Assembly: GCF_003258595.1 (NCBI RefSeq)
Contig: NZ_QHHQ01000010.1
Location: 122,111-186,110, forward strand
Length of the DNA: 64,000 nucleotides
Direction: 5' to 3'
Source of the DNA: Acuticoccus sediminis
Lineage (GTDB): Bacteria; Pseudomonadota; Alphaproteobacteria; Rhizobiales; Amorphaceae
Notes under the pieces: model-generated
The model's database searches: none
What the model was told of the DNA's origin: nothing
Seen by the model: the letters and a program-made list of their open reading frames with translations, nothing else
Shown: positions 36,187-44,938 of the stretch, piece after piece
How positions within the stretch are numbered: the stretch's first letter is position 1
Layout of the letters: every line of letters starts with the position of its first letter
Position numbers and translations under genes: made by a program

Positions 36187-38466
36187 GTGGATGCAGCAGA
36201 GCGCGGCCGGCGGGGACGGCCAGCGATTACCGATCAGGAGGCGCTGACCTTCCATAGCCGCGGACGACCCGGCAAGCTGGAAGTGACGCCCACCAAGCCG
36301 ATGGCGACGCAGCGCGACCTGTCGCTCGCCTACTCCCCGGGCGTCGCCGTCCCGGTGCGCGCGATCGCCGAGGATCCGGACCGCGCGTTCGACTACACCA
36401 CCCGCGGCAACGTCGTCGCCGTCATCTCGAACGGCTCGGCGATCCTCGGGCTCGGCAACCTCGGCGCCCTCGCGTCCAAGCCGGTGATGGAGGGCAAGGC
36501 CGTCCTCTTCAAGCGCTTCGCGGACATCGACGGCATCGACATCGAGGTCGACACGCAGGACGTCGAGTCCTTCATCAACTCGGTGAAGTACCTCGGCCCC
36601 TCCTTCGGCGGCATCAACCTCGAGGACATCAAGGCCCCGGACTGCTTCATCATCGAGAGCCAGCTGAAAGAGCTCATGGACATCCCGGTGTTCCATGACG
36701 ACCAGCACGGCACCGCGATCATCGCCGCCGCCGGCCTCATCAATTCCGCCTACCTCACCGGGCGCAAGCTCGAGGACCTGCGCATCGTCTGCAACGGCGC
36801 GGGCGCGGCGGGCATCGCCTGCGTCGAGCTGGTGAAGTCGATGGGCGTGCCGGCGGACAACGTCCTCCTTTGCGACACCAAGGGCGTCATCTACGTCGGC
36901 CGCGAAGAGGGCATGAACCAGTGGAAGTCCGCCCACGCCGCGCGGACCGACCGGCGCACCCTCGCCGAGGCGATGGACGGGGCCGACGTCTTCCTCGGCG
37001 TGTCGGTGAAGGGCGCGGTGACGCGCGACATGGTCGCCTCGATGGCGCCGAACCCGATCATCTTCGCGATGGCCAACCCCGACCCGGAGGTCACGCCCGA
37101 GGAGGTCGCCGACATCCGCGACGACGCGATCGTCGCCACCGGCCGCTCGGACTACCCGAACCAGGTCAACAACGTCCTCGGCTTCCCCTACATCTTCCGC
37201 GGCGCGCTCGACGTGCGGGCGACCGCCATCAACGAGGACATGAAGGTCGCCGCCGCCGAGGCGCTCGCCGCCCTGGCGCGCGAGGACGTGCCGGACGACG
37301 TGGCCGCCGCCTACCAGGGCAACCGCCCGCGCTTCGGCCGCGAGTACATCATCCCGGTGCCGTTCGACCCGCGGCTCATCTCGGTGGTGCCGCCGGCGGT
37401 GGCGAAGGCGGCGATGGCGAGCGGCGTCGCCCGTCGCCCGATCGTCGACATCGAGCGCTACGCCGAGGAGCTGTCGGCGCGGCGCGACCCCGTCGCCGGC
37501 TCGCTGTCGCGCATCTACGCCAAGGTGCGCCAGCAGCCCCGCCGCGTGGTGTTCGCCGAAGGCGAGGAGGAGGCGGTGATCCGCGCCGCATCCTCGTTCG
37601 TCAGCCAGGAACTTGGCACCGCGGTGCTGATCGGCCGCGAGGAGACGGTGCGCGAGCAGGCCTTCCAGGCCGGCATCGAGCTGCGCCCGGGCCTCGAGAT
37701 CGCCAACGCGCGGCTCTCCAAGCGCAACACCGAGTACGTGCAGTTCCTGTACGCCAAGCTGCAGCGCAAGGGGCACCTGATCCGCGACTGCCAGCGGATG
37801 ATCAACCAGGACCGCAACTTCTTCGGCGCCTGCATGGTGGCGCTCGGCGACGCGGACGCGATGGTGACGGGCGTGACCCGCAACTACGCGGTCGCGCTCG
37901 ACGCGATGCGCCTCGCCATCGACGCCAAGCCGGGCCACAAGATCATCGGCGTCTCGCTGGTGCTGGCGCGCGGGCGCTCGGTGATCGTCGCCGACACGGC
38001 CGTCAACGAGGAGCCGTCGGCGGAGGATCTCGCCGACATCGCGGTCGAGACCGCCCGCGTGGCGCGCCGCCTCGGCTACGAGCCGCGCATCGCGATGCTG
38101 GCGTCCGCCAACTTCGGCAATCCGCCGGGCGAGCATGCCCTGCGCGTCGAGGAGGCGGTGCGCATCCTTGCCAAGCGCCGGGTGGACTTCGAGGTCGACG
38201 GCGAGATGGCGGCGGACGTCGCCCTCAACCCGCAGTTGATGCAGGCCTACCCGTTCTGCCGCCTGTCGGGTCCGGCGAACGTCCTGTTGATGCCGACCCT
38301 CGACAGCGCGTCGATCGCGACCAAGATGCTGCAGGAGCTCGGCGGCTCTACGGTGCTCGGCCCGATCCTTGTCGGCATGGACAAGCCGGTCCAGATCGTC
38401 CCGATGGGCGCGCGTGACACGGACATCGTCAACATGGCCGCGATCGCAAGCTTCGGCGTGAACTGA
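36187..38466 (+). CDS. maeB: NADP-dependent malic enzyme, MaeB type (malic + phosphotransacetylase-like domain)
   Basis: Oxidative decarboxylation of malate to pyruvate, giving NADPH. The 759-residue product has an N-terminal malic domain (RDLSLAYSPGVAVPVRAI, then HDDQHGTAIIAAAGL with the catalytic and metal residues), an NAD(P)-binding domain (IVCNGAGAAGIACVEL) and a C-terminal phosphotransacetylase-like domain from about residue 450 (RVVFAEGEEEAVIRAA; VTGVTRNYAVALDA; ANFGNPPGEHALRV). That C-terminal domain is normally regulatory in MaeB enzymes. The start is GTG 36187, with GGGGAG seven bases before it. Usual length for the family. Confidence 0.96.
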   Translation: MDAAERGRRGRPAITDQEALTFHSRGRPGKLEVTPTKPMATQRDLSLAYSPGVAVPVRAIAEDPDRAFDYTTRGNVVAVISNGSAILGLGNLGALASKPVMEGKAVLFKRFADIDGIDIEVDTQDVESFINSVKYLGPSFGGINLEDIKAPDCFIIESQLKELMDIPVFHDDQHGTAIIAAAGLINSAYLTGRKLEDLRIVCNGAGAAGIACVELVKSMGVPADNVLLCDTKGVIYVGREEGMNQWKSAHAARTDRRTLAEAMDGADVFLGVSVKGAVTRDMVASMAPNPIIFAMANPDPEVTPEEVADIRDDAIVATGRSDYPNQVNNVLGFPYIFRGALDVRATAINEDMKVAAAEALAALAREDVPDDVAAAYQGNRPRFGREYIIPVPFDPRLISVVPPAVAKAAMASGVARRPIVDIERYAEELSARRDPVAGSLSRIYAKVRQQPRRVVFAEGEEEAVIRAASSFVSQELGTAVLIGREETVREQAFQAGIELRPGLEIANARLSKRNTEYVQFLYAKLQRKGHLIRDCQRMINQDRNFFGACMVALGDADAMVTGVTRNYAVALDAMRLAIDAKPGHKIIGVSLVLARGRSVIVADTAVNEEPSAEDLADIAVETARVARRLGYEPRIAMLASANFGNPPGEHALRVEEAVRILAKRRVDFEVDGEMAADVALNPQLMQAYPFCRLSGPANVLLMPTLDSASIATKMLQELGGSTVLGPILVGMDKPVQIVPMGARDTDIVNMAAIASFGVN

Positions 38467-38496
38467 GGCACCTCGGACGGGGTGAGGCGTTAAGGC

Positions 38497-39480
38497 TTGA
38501 CTGAGGTCGTACTCGTCACCGGCGCGGCCGGGTTCATCGGCCGCGCACTGGTGCGGGCCTTCGCGGCGGAGGGGCATCGCGTCCTCGCCGCGATCCACCG
38601 CACGCCCCTCCCCGACGAACTCGTCGCCGACCCGGCGGTGACGCCGGTCGCGATCAACCTGATCGACCGGGAGCCGCGCGTCGTCCCCAAGGGCGGCGCG
38701 GAGGCGCCGGCGCCCACGGTCGTCGTCCACGCCGCCTACGGCGCGGCGAGCGGACCGTCCGGCGACGTCCCGCCGGTCCTCGCCGCGGCCGACGCGCTCG
38801 GCGTGCGGCGGGTCGTCTACTTCAGCTCAATCGCCTACTACGGCGCCCGAACCGGCGAGGTGACCGAGACGACCCCGCCGGAGGGCGAGGCCGGCGCCTA
38901 CGGGCGGCAGAAGCAGGCCGGCGAGGCCGCGCTGGCGGCCTGGGCGGCAACGCCGGGGCGCTCCGGCGTCGCGCTGCGGCCGGGCGCGGTCTACGGCCCG
39001 GACAGCACGTTCTGGACGGTCAAGCTGCTCCGGCGGATCGCCTCGGGCAACTGGGGGCGGTTCGGATCGCTCGGCAGCGGCCCCTGCCCGCTCGTCCACG
39101 TCACCGAGGTCGCGAGCGCGACCGTCGCCGCAGCCGGCGCGCCGGACGGCTTCCAGGCCTTCAACATCGTCGCCGACGACAGCCTGACCTGGAACGACTA
39201 CTTCACCCGCCTCGCGGACGCCGCCGGGCTGCCGCTGCGCGACCTCTCCCCCACCGAGGCGAGGCTGCGCGTCGCCGCCTCGATCCCGGCGAAGGTCTGG
39301 CGCAAGCTCGGCGGGCCGGGCTTCGAGGCGCTCGCCCTCGCCCCGACCGCCGGCGAGCTCGCCACCTTCGCCCGCCCGGCGCACTACGTCTCGACCGCCG
39401 CGCGCGAGACGCTCGGCTGGACGCCGGACCGTGACGTCGACGCCGCCATCGCCGAGGCCGTCCGGGAGACGCGCTGGTGA
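38497..39480 (+). CDS. NAD-dependent epimerase/dehydratase (SDR family)
   Basis: Extended short-chain dehydrogenase, 327 residues, starting at TTG 38497. VTGAAGFIGRALVRAF (about 7-22) is the nucleotide-binding motif. The catalytic site is YGRQK (Tyr-x3-Lys, about 139-143) with a Ser in VVYFSSIAYYG. Substrate is probably a nucleotide sugar. It lies 30 bp after maeB, and its stop overlaps the next gene by GTGA, so it belongs with the following glycosyltransferase. Confidence 0.88.
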   Translation: MTEVVLVTGAAGFIGRALVRAFAAEGHRVLAAIHRTPLPDELVADPAVTPVAINLIDREPRVVPKGGAEAPAPTVVVHAAYGAASGPSGDVPPVLAAADALGVRRVVYFSSIAYYGARTGEVTETTPPEGEAGAYGRQKQAGEAALAAWAATPGRSGVALRPGAVYGPDSTFWTVKLLRRIASGNWGRFGSLGSGPCPLVHVTEVASATVAAAGAPDGFQAFNIVADDSLTWNDYFTRLADAAGLPLRDLSPTEARLRVAASIPAKVWRKLGGPGFEALALAPTAGELATFARPAHYVSTAARETLGWTPDRDVDAAIAEAVRETRW

Positions 39481-40472
39481 GCGAGAGCGCCGCGCCCAAG
39501 CCGCTCACCATCGACATCGTCATCTGCACCTTTCACCGCGAGGCGCTGCTCAGGCGGCTCCTCGACTCGCTGGAGGCGATGGATCCGGCCCCGGCAACCA
39601 CGTTCCGCGTCATCGTCGCCGACAACTCCGACGAGGCGTCCGCCCGGGCGGCCGTACAGGAGGCGGCGGCCACCCTCACCTTCGACGTCGTCTACCTCGA
39701 AGCGCATCCGCCCAACATCTCGGTGGCGCGCAATGCCGCCGTCGCGCGGGCGACCGCCCCCTTCGTCGCCTTCCTCGACGACGACCAGGAGGTGACGCCG
39801 GGCTGGCTCGCCACGGTCGCGGCGGCGCTCCGCCGGCACCGCCACGACGTCTATTTCGGCCCGTTCGAGCCGGTGTTCGCGGCCCCCGACAACGCCGGAC
39901 TCGTGGCCCGGCAGATGTTCACGCGGGCCTCGACGCTGCCCGACGGGGCGGAGGTCGCGCCGGGCCGCGCGGCGCGGCTTCGCCAGGGCTTCGTCCTCGC
40001 CACCTCCAACACCGTCTTCCGCCGCGAGACGATGCTGGCCGAGGACGCGCCATTCGACTTCTACCTCGGTGCCAACGGCGGCGAGGACCTTCTGCTGATG
40101 GCGCGCATGCACCGCGCCGGCCGCCGCTTCGGCTGGATGTCCGGCGCGAAGGTCTTCGACGACATCCCCGCGAGCCGCTGCGAGATCGGCTACCTCGCCC
40201 GGCGCGCGGTGGCGGGCGGGCAGTCGTTCGCCATCGTCACGATCCTCACCAGCCCCCGCCCACGGCTGACGGCGCTCACCGTGCCGCTGGTGGCCATCGC
40301 CCAGCTCGCGGCCGGGCTCCTGCCCTACGCGAAGGCGCTCGTCGCGGGCGACCTCGACGAGCGGCAGGCGCAGCGCATCGCGATGGCCGGCCGCTGGGGC
40401 AAGCTCACCTATCGATCCCGCCGCCTGCCGCTCTATCGTTGGGAAGACGCCAGCCGCCGTTCGCCCGCCTGA
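39477..40472 (+). CDS. Family 2 glycosyltransferase
   Basis: GT-A fold glycosyltransferase, 331 residues from GTG 39477. IDIVICTFHREALLRRLLDS is the N-terminal nucleotide-binding strand. ISVARNAAVARA and FVAFLDDDQEV contain the metal-binding Asp series, and GGEDLLLMARMH the ED acid. A hydrophobic stretch near residue 270 (LTALTVPLVAIAQLAAGLL) suggests membrane association. Acceptor unknown; its neighbours suggest surface glycan synthesis. Confidence 0.88.
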   Translation: MSESAAPKPLTIDIVICTFHREALLRRLLDSLEAMDPAPATTFRVIVADNSDEASARAAVQEAAATLTFDVVYLEAHPPNISVARNAAVARATAPFVAFLDDDQEVTPGWLATVAAALRRHRHDVYFGPFEPVFAAPDNAGLVARQMFTRASTLPDGAEVAPGRAARLRQGFVLATSNTVFRRETMLAEDAPFDFYLGANGGEDLLLMARMHRAGRRFGWMSGAKVFDDIPASRCEIGYLARRAVAGGQSFAIVTILTSPRPRLTALTVPLVAIAQLAAGLLPYAKALVAGDLDERQAQRIAMAGRWGKLTYRSRRLPLYRWEDASRRSPA

Positions 40473-40505
40473 CCGCCGTTCCGGCCCCGCCGCTCTCGCC
40501 AGGCC

Positions 40506-41678
40506 ATGCGCCGGCGGGCAGACGGGGGCCTCCAAGCCGCCGAGAGTGTTGCCTTGCCCAATGTCGCCATCATCGGCTGCGGTTTCGTCGCCGACCTCTA
40601 CATGCGCTCCCTCTCGCTCTATCCGGAGGTGACGGTCGTCGGCGCCTTCGACATCCGGGGAGAGCGGCTCAAGGCGTTCACCGACCACTGGAAGATCCCC
40701 CTCTTCCCGTCCCGCGAGGCGCTCTTCGAGGCGCTCCCGGCGGATGGCCTCGTCCTGAACCTGACGAACCCGACCGCCCACTTCGAGGTGAGCCGGGCCG
40801 CCCTCGAGGCCGGCCGCCACGTCTACAGCGAGAAGCCGCTGGCGATGACGATGGAGGACGCGCACGCCCTCGCCGCGCTTGCGCGGTCGCGCGGGCTCCG
40901 CATCGGCGCCGCCCCCTGCAACCAGCTTGGGGAAAGCGCGCAGCTTCTGGCCGCGGCGGTGCGCGAGAACGTCGCCGGCCCCGTCCGCCTCGCCTACGCG
41001 GAGATGGACGACGGCTTCATCCGCCAGGCCCCGACCGACAGGTGGCTCAGCGAGAGCGGCGCCCCCTGGCCGGCCGCCGACGAGTACGCCACCGGCTGCA
41101 CCCTGGAGCACGCGGGCTATCACCTCGGCTGGATGATGCAGGCGTTCGGCTCGGTCCGGACGGTAGTCGCCGCCTCGGCCCGCCTCGCCGGGAGCGAGGG
41201 CGAGGCGCCGGACTTCGCCGCCGGGCTCCTGGCATTCGAGAGCGGCGTGATCGCGCGCCTCACCTGCTCGATCCTCGCGCCGCACAACCACGAGATCATG
41301 CTGGTGGGCGAGCGGGGCGTGCTGAAACAGGAGAAGGCGTGGGCGAACGGGGCGCCGGTGCGCTTCCACAAGCGCGTCACCGTGCGGCGGCGGATCCTCG
41401 AGCTGCCCGTCGGCCGGCGGCTGAGCTTCTCCGGCGAGACGCACCGCAAGCAGGGCCGCTGGGGCGCGGCGAGCATGAACTTCGCCCTCGGCCCGGTCGA
41501 GCTCCTCGAGGCGATTGCGAGCGGCCGCCCGGCGCGCATGTCGCCCGAGCTCGCCCTCCATGTGACCGAAGTGACGCTGGCGCTGCAGAACGCCGGCCTG
41601 ACGCAGGGCGCGCAGACGATGGCGACCCGGATCGGCTCCATCGAGCCGATGCCCTTCGCCGCCCGCCTCAAGACCTAG
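40506..41678 (+). CDS. Gfo/Idh/MocA family oxidoreductase
   Basis: NAD(P)-dependent sugar oxidoreductase. NVAIIGCGFVADLYMRSL is the Rossmann motif and YSEKPLAM is the family EKP motif; the C-terminal half is the alpha/beta substrate domain. Starting at ATG 40506 gives 390 residues. TTG 40554 would put the protein directly at the Rossmann strand (374 residues) and is quite possible, since the first 16 residues look unlike a folded N-terminus. Third gene of the epimerase-glycosyltransferase set. Confidence 0.88.
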   Translation: MRRRADGGLQAAESVALPNVAIIGCGFVADLYMRSLSLYPEVTVVGAFDIRGERLKAFTDHWKIPLFPSREALFEALPADGLVLNLTNPTAHFEVSRAALEAGRHVYSEKPLAMTMEDAHALAALARSRGLRIGAAPCNQLGESAQLLAAAVRENVAGPVRLAYAEMDDGFIRQAPTDRWLSESGAPWPAADEYATGCTLEHAGYHLGWMMQAFGSVRTVVAASARLAGSEGEAPDFAAGLLAFESGVIARLTCSILAPHNHEIMLVGERGVLKQEKAWANGAPVRFHKRVTVRRRILELPVGRRLSFSGETHRKQGRWGAASMNFALGPVELLEAIASGRPARMSPELALHVTEVTLALQNAGLTQGAQTMATRIGSIEPMPFAARLKT

Positions 41679-41706
41679 CCTGGAGCCCGGCGAGGGAGTC
41701 GGAGCG

Positions 41707-41729
41707 CCGGGCGGGGAAAGCCCGCCCGG
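41707..41729. terminator. Bidirectional terminator hairpin between convergent genes
   Basis: Nine-base arms 41707-41715 and 41721-41729 (CCGGGCGGG/CCCGCCCGG) with loop GAAAG. It lies in the 75-bp gap between two convergent stops, so it can serve both. Confidence 0.6.
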
Positions 41730-41753
41730 ATCGAACCGAACCGGGCGAGCGCG

Positions 41754-42932
41754 TCAGCGGCGGACGAGTGTGAGGTAGCGAGGGACACGGCCCTCGCGGT
41801 AGGCCTTCGCCTCGTAGCGCGTGCCGGGCCAGTCCTGCCACGGCTCGGCAAGGTCCGCCTCGAGCGTGAACTCGGGATGGGTGGCGACGTGCGCCCGCGT
41901 CCAGTCCACGTAGTGCGGAATGTCCGAGGCGAAGCGGACCACACCGCCGGAGCGCACGGTCCGGGCCAGACGGTCGAGCCCGTCCGCCGAGATGAACCGG
42001 CGCTTCCAGTGGCGCTGCTTGTGCCACGGATCGGGGTAGAGGACGTCCACCCGGTCGAGCGAGGCGTCCGGCAGCCAGTCCAGCACCTGTCGCGCGTCGC
42101 CCATGTAGAGGCGCACGTTGGCGAGGCCCTCGGCCTGGATGGCGGCGGCCGTGCGCATCATCCCGGTCTCGAACGGCTCGACGCCGATGAGGCCGATGCC
42201 GGGCGTCGTCCGGGCGTGATGCAGGAGATGCTCGCCACCGCCGAAGCCGACTTCCAGCCGCACCGGGCGGTCCCCGAAGAGCGCCGCCAGATCGGCGGGC
42301 CGCGCGAGGTCCAGCGCGAGGCTGTCGTAGGCCGCATCGACCTTGTGCCCGTGGACGCGGCGGCGGCCGTAGAGGCCCTCCACCGGCGCCTTCTGCACCC
42401 GGCCGATCAGCGTTTTCTCGAAGTGGATGCGCTCGAACGTCGACATGCCGCTGCGCCGCGCCTCGCGGAAGCCGAGCTGGCGATAGAACTCGTGGTTCCG
42501 GGGAACGCGGGCGGTCGTGTAGAGCGTCAGCATGCGCGCGCCCGACCGGCGGGCATGCCGCTCGATCCGGCGCATCATCGCCTGACCGACGCCGCGGCCC
42601 GAGAAGGCCTTGGCGACGGCGACGACCTCGACGTCGATCACCCCGTCCCCCTCCGCATGCGCGACGAGGACGCCGCCCGGCTCCCCGCCGATGCTGGCGA
42701 TGAGCACGGTGCGGGTGGCGATGGCGTCCGCGACGTCGAGCGACAGCGGCTCGGGGGGGCGACCGATGACGGCCTCCCGCCCCTCGAACGCGTCGACGAT
42801 GATCGCGCGAACGGTCGCGCGATCACTCGGCTCGGCAGTGCGGATGTCGATGTCGGCCGATGGGGGCCGGGCGTCCGGAGACGCTGCCGGCCCGCCGGGG
42901 CCCCGCGCATGGTCTGCGAGGCCGAGCGCCAT
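41754..42932 (-). CDS. trmB: GNAT acetyltransferase domain fused to tRNA (guanine-N7)-methyltransferase TrmB
   Basis: 392 residues from ATG 42932, one base past the metK stop. Residues about 27-174 form a GNAT domain (VEVVAVAKAFSGRGVGQAMM acetyl-CoA motif at 101-120; EFYRQLGF at 148-155; final strand FERIHFEKTL). Residues about 186-392 are TrmB, which methylates G46 of tRNA: GLYGRRR entry, SAM loop LEVGFGGGEHLL (226-237), YPDPWHKQRHWKRRF (299-313) and the YEAKAYREGRVP tail. No stop separates the halves. An internal ATG at 42446 could give a 230-residue TrmB alone, but it would cut off the last GNAT strand and has no ribosome-binding site. The fusion is unusual. Confidence 0.93.
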   Translation of the reverse strand: MALGLADHARGPGGPAASPDARPPSADIDIRTAEPSDRATVRAIIVDAFEGREAVIGRPPEPLSLDVADAIATRTVLIASIGGEPGGVLVAHAEGDGVIDVEVVAVAKAFSGRGVGQAMMRRIERHARRSGARMLTLYTTARVPRNHEFYRQLGFREARRSGMSTFERIHFEKTLIGRVQKAPVEGLYGRRRVHGHKVDAAYDSLALDLARPADLAALFGDRPVRLEVGFGGGEHLLHHARTTPGIGLIGVEPFETGMMRTAAAIQAEGLANVRLYMGDARQVLDWLPDASLDRVDVLYPDPWHKQRHWKRRFISADGLDRLARTVRSGGVVRFASDIPHYVDWTRAHVATHPEFTLEADLAEPWQDWPGTRYEAKAYREGRVPRYLTLVRR

Positions 42933-42933
42933 G

Positions 42934-44109
42934 TCAGGCGTTGCCGCGAAGAGCCTCGACAAGGTCGGTCCGCTCCCAGGAGAACCCGCCATCGGCTTCC
43001 GGCTCGCGGCCGAAGTGACCGTACGCGGCCGAACGGGCGTAGATCGGGCGGTTGAGCTGCAGCGTCTCACGGATGCCGCGGGGCGACAGGTCCATGGACT
43101 TCGCGATCGACCGCTCGATGGCTTCGTCGGTGAGGCCGTTCTTGGTGGTGCCGTGGGTGTCGACGTAGATCGACAGCGGCTGCGACACGCCGATGGCGTA
43201 GGCCAGCTGGATCGTGCAGCGGTCGGCCATGTCGGCGGCCACCACGTTCTTGGCGAGGTAGCGCGCGGCGTAGGCCGCCGAGCGGTCCACCTTCGTCGGA
43301 TCCTTGCCGGAGAACGCGCCGCCGCCGTGCGGGGCCGCACCGCCGTAGGTGTCGACGATGATCTTCCGGCCCGTCAGGCCGCAGTCGCCGTCCGGCCCGC
43401 CGATGACGAACTTGCCGGTCGGGTTGATGTACCAGATCGTGTCGTCGGTCAGCCACTCGGTCGGCATCACCTCGCGGATGTACGGCTCGACGATGCCGCG
43501 CACGTCCTCGGAGGTGAGGTCCTCGTCGAGGTGCTGGGTCGAGAGGACGATCGAGGAGCAGGCCACGGGCTTGCCGTTCTCGAACTTCAGCGTGACCTGG
43601 CTCTTGGCGTCCGGGCCGAGCTTGGGCTCGGTGCCGTCGTGACGAACTTCGGCGAGACGCTTGAGGATCTGGTGGGAGTAGTAGATCGCCGCCGGCATGA
43701 GGACCGGCGTGTCGTTGCAGGCATAGCCGAACATGATGCCCTGATCGCCCGCGCCTTCGTCCTTGTTGCCGGAGGCGTCGACGCCCTGGGCAATGTGAGC
43801 GGACTGGGCGTGCAGGTGAACGGCCACGTCCGCCGTCTTCCAGTGGAAGCCGTCCTGCTCGTAGCCGATATCGCGGATCGCGTTGCGCGCGACTTCCTCG
43901 ATCTTTTCAGGCGTAATGGAGTCCGGACCGCGGGTTTCGCCGGCGATGACAACGCGATTGGTGGTCGCGAGGGTCTCACATGCGACGCGCGCCTCGGGCA
44001 TTTCTCCGAGGAAGAGATCGACGACCGCGTCGCTGATCCGATCGCACACCTTGTCGGGGTGCCCTTCCGAGACGGACTCACTCGAGAACAAGTAGGATTG
44101 CCGCGCCAA
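42934..44109 (-). CDS. metK: S-adenosylmethionine synthetase MetK
   Basis: Makes SAM from methionine and ATP; SAM is the cofactor of TrmB encoded just downstream. [19 protein letters not shown] opens the protein. [12 protein letters not shown] and the P-loop-like [20 protein letters not shown] are signature segments. No in-frame ATG is suitable: the best start is TTG 44109 ([10 protein letters not shown]..., 391 residues). Weak GGAAAGA lies upstream. The open frame up to 44217 has no family likeness. Confidence 0.97.
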   Translation of the reverse strand: MARQSYLFSSESVSEGHPDKVCDRISDAVVDLFLGEMPEARVACETLATTNRVVIAGETRGPDSITPEKIEEVARNAIRDIGYEQDGFHWKTADVAVHLHAQSAHIAQGVDASGNKDEGAGDQGIMFGYACNDTPVLMPAAIYYSHQILKRLAEVRHDGTEPKLGPDAKSQVTLKFENGKPVACSSIVLSTQHLDEDLTSEDVRGIVEPYIREVMPTEWLTDDTIWYINPTGKFVIGGPDGDCGLTGRKIIVDTYGGAAPHGGGAFSGKDPTKVDRSAAYAARYLAKNVVAADMADRCTIQLAYAIGVSQPLSIYVDTHGTTKNGLTDEAIERSIAKSMDLSPRGIRETLQLNRPIYARSAAYGHFGREPEADGGFSWERTDLVEALRGNA

Positions 44110-44312
44110 TTGAGTATCTTTCCGGGTTTTGGGGCTCCGCCGCCCTGGGGACACACGCGCTGGCGAAAAACGCACAACGCACCGCTCCGCGAAAGGGGTC
44201 CATCGCGGGCGGCGCAACCATCAATCAGATCGCCATGTCTACGTCAACAGAGCGATGTAATTTCAACCCATTGAGCAGGTTGCATAACAGACGTGACTGA
44301 ACCCTCAGTGGG

Positions 44313-44738
44313 TTACGGACGTTGTCCGTCAGCCAGAGTCTCCACAAGATCGATGATCCGGCGACGAATTCGCGCGTCCGAAATCCGGCTGAACGCCCGT
44401 GCCAGGGCGTGTGCTTCGCCACTCGGAACCTGTGGTAAGTCGAACGAGGCCGTCATATCCTCGGCGAAACCGTATTCCATATTCCGGTCCGGCTCGGGAG
44501 CATTGTCCTTCGCGTCTTCGAAGAAGTAGGCGACGGGGACGGAAAGAATTCGGGCGATCTCCTGGAGCCGGCTTGCGCCGATCCGGTTCGCACCCTTCTC
44601 GTATTTCTGGACTTGCTGGAAGGTCACACCAAGCTGGTCGCCCAGCTTTTCTTGCGTCATTCCGACCATCGTTCGGCGCAACTTCAGACGACTACCGACG
44701 TGAATATCGATCGGATTCGGCTGTTTGCGCGGCGCCAT
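44313..44738 (-). CDS. XRE-family transcriptional regulator
   Basis: 141-residue DNA-binding protein from ATG 44738. The helix-turn-helix spans about residues 12-66 (GSRLKLRRTMVGMTQEKLG, then GVTFQQVQKYEKGANRIGAS). The N-terminal PNPIDIHVG is typical of a Rhizobiales XRE group found between lnt and metK. The C-terminal tail is probably a dimerisation or regulatory helix. An upstream ATG at 44756 with GAGGGG is an alternative. Location suggests it may control metK or itself; 200 bp of leader lies before it. Confidence 0.92.
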   Translation of the reverse strand: MAPRKQPNPIDIHVGSRLKLRRTMVGMTQEKLGDQLGVTFQQVQKYEKGANRIGASRLQEIARILSVPVAYFFEDAKDNAPEPDRNMEYGFAEDMTASFDLPQVPSGEAHALARAFSRISDARIRRRIIDLVETLADGQRP

Positions 44739-44891
44739 GACCTCAACCCGTTTCATATTCCCCTCAAACACGATGCGCTCCAACACAGTATCGAAGCGTT
44801 GCCGACCCGAAGGTCGCCTCGGGTTGCGGGAGACGAACAACCTTTACCCTACCTGGTTGCGTCGCCTCAAGTTAAAAGTGTTATCCGTGAA

Positions 44892-44917
44892 GTGCGGCGG
44901 GCTTGTCCCGTCCACAC
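44892..44917 (-). terminator. Possible lnt terminator hairpin
   Basis: On the minus strand GTGTGGaCGGG pairs with CCCGCCGCAC across a short loop, with one bulged A and one G-U pair. It lies 22 bp past the lnt stop and before the XRE gene. No T tail on the minus strand. Confidence 0.35.
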
Positions 44918-44938
44918 ATTTATACGAATTGCCTTATG

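Noticed and set aside
36139..38730. 863-codon minus-strand open frame antisense to the malic enzyme
   Set aside because: His/Arg/Asp-rich low-complexity product typical of the antisense of a GC-rich gene; the plus strand is clearly maeB.
44110..44312. SAM riboswitch in the metK leader
   Set aside because: I could not align the leader with the conserved cores of SAM-II, SAM-V or SAM/SAH motifs by eye; left as a question only.
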